A stretch of DNA of 64,000 bases from Chlorops oryzae (taxonomy: Eukaryota; Arthropoda; Insecta; Diptera; Chloropidae): contig CM035806.1 in the NCBI GenBank assembly GCA_020466095.1, positions 17,964,724 through 18,028,723 on the forward strand, given 5' to 3'. The translations under genes and the position numbers were made by a program. Every line of letters starts with the position of its first letter. The first letter of the stretch is position 1. Positions 1 to 10,085 of this stretch are shown here, one piece after another. The notes below the pieces were generated by a model. It was not told the origin of the DNA. It was given only the letters and a program-made list of their open reading frames with translations, and ran no database searches.

Positions 1-130
1 TTTTTGCTTTGACTTTTTTTTACCTTCTTTTATTAATATTTTTTTTTTTTTTTTTATTAAATTATTATATTTTTTATTTATTTATTTGTTTCTTTTTAAA
101 TCTTTTTCTCTTTCATCTCTTTAAATTTTC

Positions 131-205
131 TCGCCTCGGCCGAGCCTTGAACCGCAGACCACCACTTCGCTGGGCGAACGTCTTAACCATTACGCTAAAC
201 GAACG
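131..205 (-). repeat. tRNA-derived module (SINE-like or tRNA pseudogene)
   Basis: Read on the minus strand this begins TTTAGCGTAATGGTTAAGAC, resembling a pol III A box, and continues to GCGGTTCAAGGCTCGGCC, resembling a B box (GGTTCRANNCC). A close relative lies at 10017-10085 on the plus strand. The cloverleaf does not close cleanly, so I read it as a tRNA-derived repeat rather than a working tRNA gene. Confidence 0.55.
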
Positions 206-398
206 AATTTAATTTGTTTGTCAAAACGCTCACTTGAGCTTATGGTTGCAAAATTTTTTGCTTGAAAATGAACCATTAAAAAAAATTAAATAAAATAAAA
301 TCTTAAAAATTTAGGAGAAAATTTTTGCCTTAAAAAACAACTACACTCTGAAACAAAAAAAAAAAACTGTAATTAAAAAAAAAAAATCCAGAAAAATT

Positions 399-475
399 TC
401 CGCCGCCAGCAGGGATAGAACCCCGAAGTTCACGACGGTCAAGTCACAGCTTAGACAACTGAGCTATTGAAAAAC
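399..475 (-). repeat. second tRNA-like module
   Basis: On the minus strand it reads AATAGCTCAGTTGTCTAAGC (A-box-like) and later GGGGTTCTATCCCTGC (B-box-like). This resembles the 5' head of a tRNA-derived SINE. The acceptor ends do not pair convincingly, so a functional tRNA is unlikely. Confidence 0.5.
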
Positions 476-1848
476 TCCGGAGACAGTTGATCAGAATGCG
501 AACTTATACGTCTAAGTGAACGAAAGCGAATTTGAACATAAAAAGTGACTACTTTTCAACTGTTGATTTGACTTCCTTTTTCAGTGCATTTAACGGGGAA
601 TACAGTTAATTTGACCACTCTTACTTTAACTGTTCTAAGTGGTTGATTTAACAGTTCTTATTTCTCTCGGTGCAGTAATGAAGAGTTCAATTTACCAACA
701 ACGAGGACATACTTCAATATGATTAGTCAAAATTTTAAGTATTTTCTGTATGAAAATTGACTAAACCTTGAGTAGCACCGAGTGGTCTAGAAGTTTAGTT
801 AAAAAAATTAGACCAGCTGGTGCATATGGGACAATTCACTTCTAACTTACCAGAAGGTCTACTTGTGGCGTATTTAAACACTCAAAGGCTAACGGGTAAA
901 TATGAGACAATTGACTTTTATTTGACCACAGTAGGTCTACATCGTAGAGTATTAAAATTCGGGAATGGTTTTTTTTTTTTTCAATGACAGTTTAAGGCAT
1001 TGGTTGGCAAAATATTAGGGAGTAGAGTCCTTGTATTATTGTGACTAGTCAGGATGTAGTTTAAGAGTAGAAAGTATTACTGTGGATATCTGAGTCATAC
1101 CATCGAATTGGTTTGAGAAAAATCTATTCAGCAGAAGCAAAGTAAGTTCCTGCACTTGAAGCTCTTTAAATCCAGTATACCTACATGTCTCAGTCCCAGC
1201 ATGGAAATATGAATGCTCTATTTTGACTTTAAAGTTTTTATTTTCTCTTTTGAACCCACGCAACACAGTTCTTAGATGTGCTTATATTTTTCTATTAAAA
1301 TTTATGTCTACACAAAACGAATAATTTTCTTAAACCAAGATTATAGGCTTTTTTGTCTGCAATCCAGTTTGCGCGTAAAACCGAGCATTTGTGCTTCTTA
1401 CTCTTCCGCAAAAAAAAAAAAAAAAAATTATAAAAAAAAAATTATAAACAAAAAAAATTATAAAACAAATCGGCGTTGTAACAAATTTTGTTGGATTCAA
1501 ATACAGAAAAAAGGCAGGAACAGAACGTTCTTTTCCGAGACTGCGCTTCTTTCATATATGTAGTCAACTTGTTCAATAAATTTCGCTGCCAAAATACAAT
1601 TGATTTCTTAAAATTAGAAATTGATTTTTATAAAAACACATTTTTATAGACATACAGAAGTATATATATATATAAAACCCACTAATGCATATACGAGAAT
1701 GAATTTGAAGCTTAGACATATAATAATAAAAATATAATAATTAAATTATGCTGCGAAGTGTTCCGCACAAAAAGTGCAACACACATACATATACATATAC
1801 GATGACATGAACACAGCTAAAATAAAATGCAAGAGAAGTAGTGCATCC
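476..1848. other. non-coding, AT-rich; no gene seen
   Basis: No open frame here has credible coding character. Two imperfect direct repeats of about 40 bp (near 824 and 899, sharing ATATG-GACAATT and AGGTCTAC blocks) suggest a degenerate repeat. Poly-A runs near 1411-1470 and a TA microsatellite at about 1663 are also present. The left end of the stretch may hold the cyclin B 3' UTR, but I found no clear minus-strand poly(A) signal close to the stop codon. Confidence 0.5.
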
Positions 1849-2273
1849 TTAAGCTTTAATTTCTATCAGAGAATCCATAAGTGGGCTGTACAACACTGAA
1901 CCCAGTGAAACTTTGTATAATTTCGACGATTGATATTTTGTGTAGACTGAGTTTAATTTCGCTTTTGGCGCATTGCGTGCAATTGTTGCTATTTTACGTG
2001 TAATCGGACGTAATTGCTCGGCCGTGTAGTGCGAATAGTGCTCCAGTGTAGTATTCCAGTATGAATTATCAAAGCCACTCGCCTTCTTAGGATCTCCCTG
2101 GCTCATATGCAAAGAGAGGAACAACGATGCAGCTGCAATCTGTAAAAAAATTAAGATAGAGTTGTATCACCATTATGAAGCATATGTTCCTAACGAAACT
2201 AAAATACGTAAAATGTTTGGAGCTAAGGTCGATTTCAGAAAGAGAAAGAGGGAGAGAGAGAGAGAGAGAGAGA

Positions 2274-2322
<49 letters not shown>

Positions 2323-4517
2323 AAAAGAAGAGGGAGAAAGAAAGAAAGAGAAAGAAAGAGGGAGAAAGAAAGAAAGAGAAAGAAAGAAGAGAAAGAGAGA
2401 GAAAGAAGAGAAAGAGAGAAAGAGAGAGAAAGAGAAAGAAAGAGAGAGAAAGAGAAGAGAGAGAGAGAGAAGAGAAAGAAGAGAGAGAAAGAAAGAAGAG
2501 AGAAAGAAGAAAGAAGAGAGAAAGAAGAGAAAGAAAGAGAAGAGAAGAAAGAAAGAAAGAGAAAGAGAGAAAGAAAGAAGAGAGAGAGAAAGAAAGAAAG
2601 AGAAAAGAGAGAGAGAGAAAGAGAAGAGAGCAAAAAGAGAGAAAGAAAAAAGAGAGGGAAAAGAGAAGGAAAGAGAGAGAAAAAAGGGAAAGAGAGAGAG
2701 AAAAAGGGGGAAAGAGAGAGAGAGAAAAAAGAGAGAAAGAGAGAAGTAAATAAGCTTACCTTAGAGGGTTTACATGATGCCAATTCGTATTCAATCGAAG
2801 CCAATTCCAAGAAATATTTTGACATAGCATGCTGGCTATCCTGAATATCGGCGGCCTTAGAGAAACGACGCAAAAAGTGAATTGAAACTGGACGAGACAA
2901 ATTAAAGTCGAGCGATCTTAATATTTGAATTTCCATTTCCAAGATTTGATCTTGGTTATATGTCTTGTCGGTCATGTAAATGAAATCAGCAATAACTGGC
3001 GGGTAGAGTTCTTCATATTTGGCAGCTATGAAAAGCGCCGTAACACCAACCAATTGCAAATATGACCGACGTGTATCTTTCACCTCTTGCAAGTACCGAT
3101 CGATGATGCCAACGGTCATAAGGTATGTCTCGGCGACTAAATGGAATTGACAATGAACCTCGTTAATCCAGTCAAGAAGTACTGCTCTCATTTTTGGTGT
3201 AATTTCTTCCTGATCAGCCAAATGATTTTCACGGATTGTATGTTTGCTTTCAAGTTGAAAGAGATATTCGTAGATATCGTTCACATATTCGGAGACCAAA
3301 ATCAGCATCTCGTTATCACCCTCATCAATGTTACGAATTTCATCAGCTTGGGAATCGATTGACCCATCCTTAATTTGAGCCTTGCTATCATTTTCAACCG
3401 CTGCATTGTCATGTGTCTTGGCGTTGGAATCGATCGGTTCATCGTTGGTATCATTTTCAACTTTGATCTCAACCGCTGCATATTTTTCCGTCTTAGCCGT
3501 CACATTTTTAACCTCTTGTGCTAGAGCCTCCTTTAATTTATTCAATGATTTACGTGAAATATTGCTATCCTCACGGCGTAGTTGCGTTTCGACTGCAATC
3601 GGCTTATCCTTGTTAATGACTATGTAACATAAAACAAAAAAAAGTCCAATTATAAATATTTCTTTTGGATGGTAAAGTATGATCAAGTGCCTACTCTTAG
3701 CTTTTTGCAATTTATTTTCAACCATTTTCGTGGTCACTGTCTTAATCTCTCGCGTTTGATTCGGAACTGCCTTTTGCCGCAATACACCATTGGTGGTTGT
3801 ACCGGGCGCATTCGTTTTGGTTATCCCCTGACGCAATGAATTGGCACGAGTTAACACCGTCGAAGCCGGCTGAGCAGCACATCCACGTGTCGGCCTAGTA
3901 CTAGTTGTTTTTATTGCATTATTGGTTGTTGAATTTTCGGATTGGACAGCATCCTTCTTCCAACGGGTGTCCACGCGTGCTTTTGTTGCACATATAGAGT
4001 GCAGCTTGGCCTGATTCAAGCTGGATAACAGGAATAGTTCGATTCGAAAACAAAAATTCTAACCAAGCATCCCTCTACCGATATCATACTCACTTTTTTG
4101 CTGCCCCTTGATCCTTGATCGCTGCGCGTGGAAGTACACGATTTTGCAATTCACCAAACGCAGCACGCTTTGGCATTTCGGCTTTTACATTTTCACCGCC
4201 AATTTTCTTCGCGTTCTTATACTTATCAGCATCATTCTACGATTCGAGAAAAGTACATTAGAAAATTGATAGAAGAAAAGAAAAAAAAAATAAAGAAAAA
4301 GAAAATTTAAATCTAATCGGCATCAATGGCTCGCGCCCGCCATTTTGTTTCCTATTGCACATCTAATTCTTTTATTGCAACAACAATTAAGCGGGAAATC
4401 AATAGCACATATTTGCAGCAACAATTGCAACTGCATTACAAAAACAATCAAATTAAGAAAATGGACGCTTACCTCATCCTCATGGCAATTGATATTGGTA
4501 TTCAAAAGGGTATTCAT
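1849..4517 (-). CDS. CycB: cyclin B, G2/mitotic cyclin (5 coding exons)
   Basis: This is the regulatory subunit of the mitotic kinase CDK1, which drives entry into M phase. Coding exons on the minus strand are 4517-4473, 4236-4094, 4020-3695, 3619-2760 and 2139-1849. All introns are GT..AG, the phases agree, and the total is 1665 nt (554 residues; I recall the Drosophila protein as about 530). The ATG at 4517 opens a short first exon ending HEDE, followed by a D-box-like segment RAAFGELQN (residues 39-47) and the conserved KARVDTRWKK. The cyclin box starts near residue 276 (LVSEYVNDIY) with MRAVLLDWINEVH at about 315-327. The second cyclin fold ends with IAAASLFLSL and the C-terminal helices in exon 5. 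Oddities: the D-box leucine is phenylalanine, and the KEN motif expected before the cyclin box reads GDNE. The last intron is filled by a GA microsatellite. An alternative is a diverged cyclin B paralogue. Confidence 0.93.
2240..2749. repeat. GA/GAAA microsatellite inside the last CycB intron
   Basis: About 510 bp of nearly pure purine on the plus strand: (GA)n, then (GAAA)n, then irregular GA/GAAA mixtures. It fills most of the intron 2140-2759. In the CycB transcript it is a long CU tract that starts about 10 nt after the 5' splice site. Long open frames across it are artefacts of the repeat. Confidence 0.95.
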
Positions 4518-4799
4518 TTTAATGCAGTTTCCTTGCAACGCCTTTGGATTATTTGATTTTCTCTTTAATCTCTTTAATAAATATAATTAATATTCTATAG
4601 CGTCCGATTCGAATTTATATTTAAAACCGTGCACTGCCTACTTTGTTAAATAATTTTCTCTTTATCACTTTAATTGCACATCTCCTTTCAATTATTATCC
4701 GACTCGCAATACGAGATCCGTTCCAAGCGTCGGCCGTTATGTGCGCTTTCAAAAACTGCCGCTTGGTGCTAGGGCTGCATGAAAAACGATGAGAATCGA

Positions 4800-4807
4800 T
4801 ATCGATA
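4800..4807. promoter_or_regulatory. DRE-like site (TATCGATA) upstream of CycB
   Basis: The palindrome TATCGATA is the core DNA-replication-related element bound by DREF in Drosophila proliferation genes. It lies about 283 bp upstream of the CycB ATG. The match is exact, but a single 8-mer can occur by chance, and the transcription start is not known from sequence alone. Confidence 0.5.
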
Positions 4808-4868
4808 GATAGCCGCTGGCTTTACTCGATTCTTAATTATGCGGTCCATAGAAGCCATTTAGAGGCCA

Positions 4869-5717
4869 TTTACACGTTAAGACATTTCGATAATGAAACA
4901 CACTTTTTGTGGGCTAGGGACGCACAGGGATGTGGTGCGGTAGCGTTTTCCTCTCTTCCTCCTGCCACCCTTGCCATCGAAAATTTGTTTCATTATCGAA
5001 ATGTCTTAAAGCGAACCCGACACGGTACTGAATAGCCTACTGAATTCATACATACGTGTTCAGTATGTTTGCGTCGACACGTTACTGAATTTAGTATACT
5101 TCATTATTTGTCGCTTGTTCTCAACGAGTGCAGACGACGATGTCAAACGCGGACAAAATAATTTTGGCGGCTGTTGTAGTGGCATTAAAAAAAAAGGAAA
5201 ACGAAAAACATTTTTTTAAATTTTTTTTAGACTCAGTCTTTATTTCTTTTTAAAAAATAAAAAAAATAAAAACAGTCTTCATAGGTTTTTAAGAAAAAAA
5301 AAAAATTAATTCAGTATTTTTTTTGTTTTTAAGAAAATAAAAAAATTAATTTAAGTTTTCAATAAACTAAAAAAATAATTTAAAAACTATATATTATACA
5401 TAAAATAAGTTTTTATATCCCACAGCGCAGGTAAAATTCAATGAATTGCAAAATAAATGATTTATCATCGTTGTCCGCCATCACGTCGTCTCGCCGTAAA
5501 ATTTTCTCTCAAATGAATTAAGTTACTGAATTCAGTATGTCGCGCATACGCGTTACTGAATTCAGCCATTCAGTACGCAAAATCAAAACGATTTGGATTT
5601 TGCGCACTGAATCGCTTCCCTCGTTGTAAGTGAGACGCATACACATCTATTTCACTAATACACATATAGCGTTCAGTACTGAATTCAGTACCGTGTCGGG
5701 TTCGCTTAACGTGTAAA
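4869..5717. mobile_element. TIR element, non-autonomous, hosting a nested MITE
   Basis: The left end reads TTTACACGTTAA, then (after a nested insert) AAGCGAACCCGACACGGTAC. The right end at 5683-5717 is the inverse of both blocks. The shared inner block is 25 bp and identical. ACTGAATTCAGTA palindromes recur inside. A short frame from about 5139 (MSNADKIILAAVVVALKKKE) resembles a transposase N-terminus but soon runs into poly-A/T; calling it a relic is inference. The superfamily is not determined. Confidence 0.7.
4881..5005. mobile_element. 125-bp TTAA-flanked MITE, copy 1
   Basis: Ends are perfect inverted repeats GACATTTCGATAATGAAACA, flanked on both sides by TTAA (4877-4880 and 5006-5009), the target site of piggyBac-type transposases. 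It sits inside the left terminal repeat of the larger element 4869-5717. It has no coding capacity. Assignment to piggyBac rests only on the TTAA duplication. Confidence 0.8.
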
Positions 5718-5735
5718 TAGCGTTTTACACGTTAA

Positions 5736-5860
5736 GACATTTCGATAATGAAACACACTTTTTGTGGGCTAGGGACGCACGGGAATGTGGTATGGTAGCG
5801 TTTTTCTCTCTTCCCCCTGCCTCCTTTGCCATCGAAAATTTGTTTCATTATCGAAATGTC
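5736..5860. mobile_element. 125-bp TTAA-flanked MITE, copy 2
   Basis: Same length and same terminal inverted repeats as copy 1 at 4881-5005, with several internal substitutions. The left flank is TTAA (5732-5735); the right flank is TTAC, so one duplication has mutated. Apparent small frames here are not genes. Confidence 0.8.
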
Positions 5861-6256
5861 TTACCGTCCTGTACCGTGTTTGATCGGTGCTCTGCTACAC
5901 ATTCGATTCAAATTCCTGTATTCATTCATTTTTCTGTTACTGTCATGGATTAAGGTTCTCCTGTCTCTTTCGGCAGCATTTTCAGTTTCAGCAATGAATA
6001 GGCCAATTTTTGAAAAGAATTTATGAAAATAATATAAAACATTTATGCCATGTTCAGACGGCACCATGAATTACGTAATTCGCCCCTCATTCGTAATTCA
6101 CAGCCGAATCATGTTGTGAATCACGTAATTCGCAATATAAAATTTGGCATGCTGAATTACCTCATTTGAACGTAATTCACTTTGAATTACGATCCAAATT
6201 ATGTCAAAATCGGTGTCTTCCCTAATTTTTTATCGAATTTTATCGAAAACAGAGTA

Positions 6257-6388
6257 ATATGCCTGCCACACGTAGATCGAAATTGCTCAATTTCAGAACA
6301 AAATTGAAATTGCCTCAATTTCAAATGTCAAATTTGTTCTGAAATTTTTTGAAATTGCTCAATTTTGATCTACGTGTGGCAGGCATAT
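6257..6388. mobile_element. 132-bp hairpin MITE, copy A
   Basis: Starts ATATGCCTGCCACACGTAGA and ends with its inverse; most of the element folds on itself. A near-identical full copy lies at 7001-7132 and a partial one begins near 20271. It lies inside the element 6051-7352. Confidence 0.85.
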
Positions 6389-6484
6389 AAGAAGAAGAAG
6401 AAACAAAAACCAAACTCCCAGCCGGAAATTATCGCATGCATGACAAAAGAGACCAATTCGTGCTCTTAACAATGACCTTGTAAT

Positions 6485-6947
6485 TAGTGATGCCACGAAT
6501 ATTCGGCCACTATTCGGTATTCGGCCTATTCGGCGTCATTTTTCAGTATTCGGTATTCGGCCGAATAGTTAAAATATTCGGCCGAATACCGAATAGTAGA
6601 AATAACTTATTAAAAAAATCAGCAGTAACTACAAATTAAATTTTTCTCACAATAACGTAAAAAAAATTAATTAACGAGAACTAAAAATACAGCAGATTAG
6701 CATTTTATTCTTTAGAAATATTAAATGTACGCTAGGTTCTTCTAAACTTTCTTCGAAAACATTATAAACAGTGGGCAAATTTTTCAGCGGCATCTTTTGC
6801 CTTGACTCCAGCTAGTCGCGAGTAGGCCCAAGCTGTTTTTACTACGTGCCGAATATTCGGTTGCCGAATATTCGTTATTCGGCCGAGAGGTTGACCGAAT
6901 ATTCGGTATTCGGTATTCGGCCAAATCCACTATTCGTGGCATCACTA
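6485..6947 (+). mobile_element. hAT-like MITE rich in ATTCGG, copy 1
   Basis: Terminal inverted repeats TAGTGATGCCACGAAT are flanked by a perfect 8-bp duplication CTTGTAAT (6477-6484 and 6948-6955), the size expected for hAT transposition. Subterminal regions are dense in ATTCGGCCGAAT-type motifs. The inverse-oriented copy is at 32741-33214. No coding frame. Confidence 0.88.
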
Positions 6948-7000
6948 CTTGTAATAAAAAAATCAAGGAAAGAAGAGCTGGCTTCGACAGACCCTTCTTA

Positions 7001-7132
7001 ATATGCCTGCCACACGTAGATCGAAATTGCTCCATTTCAGAACAAAATTGAAATTGCCTCAATTTCAAATGTCAAATTTGTTCTGAAATTTTTTGAAATT
7101 GCTCAATTTCGATCTACGTGTGGCAGGCATAT
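7001..7132. mobile_element. 132-bp hairpin MITE, copy B
   Basis: Full copy of the family at 6257-6388 with the same ends. Flanking TTA/TAA may be a target duplication or part of the terminal repeat. It is nested in the 6051-7352 element. Confidence 0.85.
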
Positions 7133-7670
7133 TAAATGAAATTTGAATTTGTAAAAGAATTGTTTACTTGATTTCAGACAGTTTCACTACTTCGGCAAAG
7201 TGCCGTATTATTGAAAATTCCGGCTGGGATGTTGCTTTTTACACAAAACATAAAAAACGAATTACGAATCTCTCGTCTGAACAGGATAGTTCGCGAAAGT
7301 AATTCAAAGGGCGAATCACGTAATTCATATTGCCGTATGAACTTAGCATTAGAATGCTCAAAAGCATTCAACCCAAAGTATGAAACCCATAAAAAATAAT
7401 TCATATTAAATTTTTATATATTTTTAAACTTGAATGCTTGCATCCGCGGACATGTTAACTGCTCGAAAATTTCAAAATAATGAGTTGCACACATACACAC
7501 GTCGCAGATACACGATTCATGCCATAATTTCTAAGATTTTCATCATCACGGAATGATCGGCGATTCACGAAAATTCGTGTCAGTGTGCTGCATACTACTT
7601 TAGTTTCACTAACGCATACAAGCTGATCGGTAGTTCAGAATCACTGTCTATGGACCGCGCTATGGCTCAA

Positions 7671-7900
7671 ATACACCATTGCAAGCATTTGCAAAAATCC
7701 ATGTTTGTACAAACATGTTGCGTAGTGTGTAGATACAGAGGGCTCATTTTTATCGAGAGCGGATGTGCGGATAATAAAAAATGGAAAACGATCAAAAATT
7801 GACTGAAAATCCATGTATGCACGTACATGGCTTGTACCGTGTGTGTCGGAAGGTTTTTCGAATATTTTATGGATTTGTGCAAATGCTTGTATGGTGTGTG
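7671..7900. mobile_element. short TIR element (MITE)
   Basis: The left block ACACCATTGCAAGCATTTGC and the right block GCAAATGCTTGTATGGTGTG are imperfect inverses over about 30 bp. Internal ATCCATG / CATGTA repeats add further hairpin potential. I saw no second copy and no clear target duplication. Confidence 0.55.
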
Positions 7901-8127
7901 CCTTTTTGCCACTTTGTCGGTGTTAACATTGCAGTGCGATTTTTTTTTTGAGTATGCCATGAGCCTTTTGAGATGCCGTTCAACAGAAAAAGTCTCGCTG
8001 CATTAAAGTGCAAAAAATTGAAACATCTGTAAGATTTGTACGACGAAGAGCAAAAATGAATATAAAGTACGAGCAGTTACCATTTGCGATATATCGCATA
8101 CCTCCCATAGCACAATATGTACGTATA

Positions 8128-8315
8128 AAGGCTCAGTTACTCTTGATTGAACGTAGCTTAACTTTACTTATTTAATCAGCTGACTTGATATGTCTAGTAC
8201 ACTTTGTATGGTCGAAGTTACTGAAAACTTAATTTGACTTAAGATAGGAATTTGTGGAAAACAGATTTCTATAAGTTGAGTTAAGTTACGTTCAATCAAG
8301 AGTTACTGAGCCTTA
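8128..8315. mobile_element. 188-bp TIR MITE
   Basis: The left end AAGGCTCAGTTACTCTTGAT is inverted at the right end, with about 43 bp of near-perfect match. A degenerate relative may begin at 29548 (AAGGCTCAGTTA). No coding content. Confidence 0.75.
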
Positions 8316-8419
8316 AACCATCGCACGTGGAGACAGTAAGTTAGGGCGACAGTCGCTCCATAATGCGGCCGTTTACACGTATGTCAATATCGTTAAACAT
8401 ATTATCGAATTCCTTTCTT

Positions 8420-9250
8420 ATGCTATGTTCACAATGCACGTGACTCGGCCCTCATTCGTAATTTAGAGCCGTAACTCGTTGTGAATTACGTAATTTGCCA
8501 TAAAAAAGTTGACAAACTGAATTACCTCATTCGAACGTTGAATCAGTGATGCCAGATTTTATCGATAAAAAAACCCTCATATATTGGAAAAAAACCCACT
8601 TTTTCCCATTTTCAAAAACTAAAAACCCACGAAAAAACCCAGAATGATTTTTTGAAAATATGGGCGTACCGATTTCAAAATTGAACATTGGATTTAAACA
8701 CAATTATTTTAATATTTTAATAAAAGTATCAAGAATATAACAAAAATAAAAGTAACTTAAAATTGCAGTCTTATTCATGACTTTAAAAAAAAAACCAAGT
8801 TTCTTTACAACACTTAGGGAACACGCGACTAGATACAGCAAAAAGAGTCATGCATGGTACTGGAAGAGGGAAAACACGATTTTCATTCTCATAAGTAGTA
8901 AATATACCTTAAACGTAGTGCATAAATTTCGATATAAAATTACCCATACTTTTCCCCATGTCACGATATTTGAGTGAAAAAACCCAAAATATGGGGAAAA
9001 ACCCACAATCTGGCATCACTGCGTTGAATTACGATCCGAACTAAGTAAGAATCGGTGTCTTCCCTAATTTCTTATCGAAATTTATCGAAAGCAGATGTAG
9101 AAAAAAGAAAGAAAAAAAAAAAACACAATTCCCAGGCGGAACTTATCACATGCATGACAAAGAGACCAATTGATGCTCTTTCCAATGTACTTGTAGTAAA
9201 TATATCATGGCTACAACGGACCCATCTTCAAATGAAATTTTCATTTTGGC
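8420..9250 (+). repeat. second copy of the 6051-7352 repeat, split by a hAT-like MITE
   Basis: The sequence CATTCGTAATT..GTTGTGAATTACGTAATT, then after the insert AATCGGTGTCTTCCCTAATT and CATGCATGACAAAGAGACCA, parallels 6051-6475 of the other copy. Boundaries are approximate because the right terminus has diverged. Confidence 0.6.
8544..9021. mobile_element. hAT-like MITE with intact 8-bp TSD
   Basis: Ends CAGTGATGCCAGATT and AATCTGGCATCACTG are flanked by CGTTGAAT on both sides (8536-8543 and 9022-9029). The duplication fits the host repeat, whose other copy reads through this point uninterrupted. The 478-bp interior is AT-rich with repeated AAACCCA motifs and has no transposase. Confidence 0.88.
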
Positions 9251-9716
9251 AAGGAGGGGACTGAAAGTGTGGTCGATATCACTCAGCGTTGCCTAATTGT
9301 CCATAAACGCGAGCAACTCTTCAACCCGAATTGCCTAAATAGTCTAAATCGGCCTAAACTTTGTCGCCATTTACATAGATTAGTGAAACATGCTGTGTAA
9401 TCCAATCTTTATGTAAAATTAACTTTTACTTCAATTATAATTAAGATTTTTAGAACGATAGATGTGTCCGATCGAAATTGGGATCGACTTAGAGCCCTGC
9501 AGTAATGAAATGTTTTCGGTGTAAAATGGACCGGACCTGGGTGAGTCCATATAGAACCGACCTGAAAATGATATGCACTGCGACCGACCCGGGGTGAGTC
9601 TCAATTGGACTCACCCTCGTCTAGTCCAAAAATAAGCGTAGGTGGGGTGAGTTCGTATAAACTTGTACTTATTGTTGTCTGTTTTAAGTCCTCAATCTGA
9701 TCGTTGTGCTACCAAA

Positions 9717-9786
9717 GGCAAGTTAGCTTGATGGTTAAGACTCTCGCTTCGCAACCGAGAGGGTGGGAGTTCAAGCCCTTGCTCGT
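9717..9786 (+). repeat. tRNA-like module (possible tRNA-Ala pseudogene)
   Basis: Reads GCAAGTTAGCTTGATGGTTA, then an anticodon-arm-like hairpin with loop TTCGCAA, then GGGAGTTCAAGCCC as a T-arm. GCAAG at the start can pair with CTTGC at the end. Mismatches in the anticodon stem and odd spacing argue against a functional tRNA. Confidence 0.45.
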
Positions 9787-10016
9787 TTTAGAAAGAAATT
9801 TTTATTTCAATTACCTAAGATTTTTTTATGTTCATATTTAATTTTTTTTTTTAACTTGAAGAAAAAAAGTCGTTTTTTACATGTTAATTGTTTTTAATAT
9901 TTATTTTTCAAGAATTTTTTTCTGTGAAAGTGAAAAATTCTTTACGCACGTTTCCCAAAAACTTGAGCAACCAAACACTCAAGTCAGCGTTTTGATCAAA
10001 GCATTAAACTTGCTTG

Positions 10017-10085
10017 TTTAGCGTAATGGTTAAGACACCAATTTACCAACCCAGAGTTCTGCGGTTCGAGGCTCGGCCGAGGCGG
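10017..10085 (+). repeat. tRNA-derived module, relative of 131-205
   Basis: TTTAGCGTAATGGTTAAGAC followed by GCGGTTCGAGGCTCGGCC, the same A-box and B-box arrangement as at 131-205 but in opposite orientation. The identical head and tail with different middles suggest a dispersed tRNA-derived family. Confidence 0.55.

Larger units (their letters stand above)
6051..7352. mobile_element. TIR element carrying three nested MITEs
   Basis: The ends form an imperfect inverted repeat of about 40 bp: left contains ATGAATTACGTAATTCGCCC and right contains GGGCGAATCACGTAATTCAT. Internal AATTACG palindromes recur. Subtracting the three inserts (6257-6388, 6485-6947, 7001-7132) leaves roughly 570 bp that is collinear in part with 8420-9250, which identifies it as one repeat family. 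No transposase frame is visible. Confidence 0.7.

Noticed and set aside
2235..2753. Long Arg/Lys/Glu frames and the Ser/Leu/Phe tail on the cyclin B exon frame
   Set aside because: They are read-through of a GA/CT microsatellite. The cyclin B frame leaves the exon at a good splice donor (2759) and resumes at 2139.
9717..9786. Functional tRNA-Ala gene
   Set aside because: Anticodon stem mismatch, abnormal spacing before the T arm and a weak acceptor stem; kept only as a tRNA-like module.
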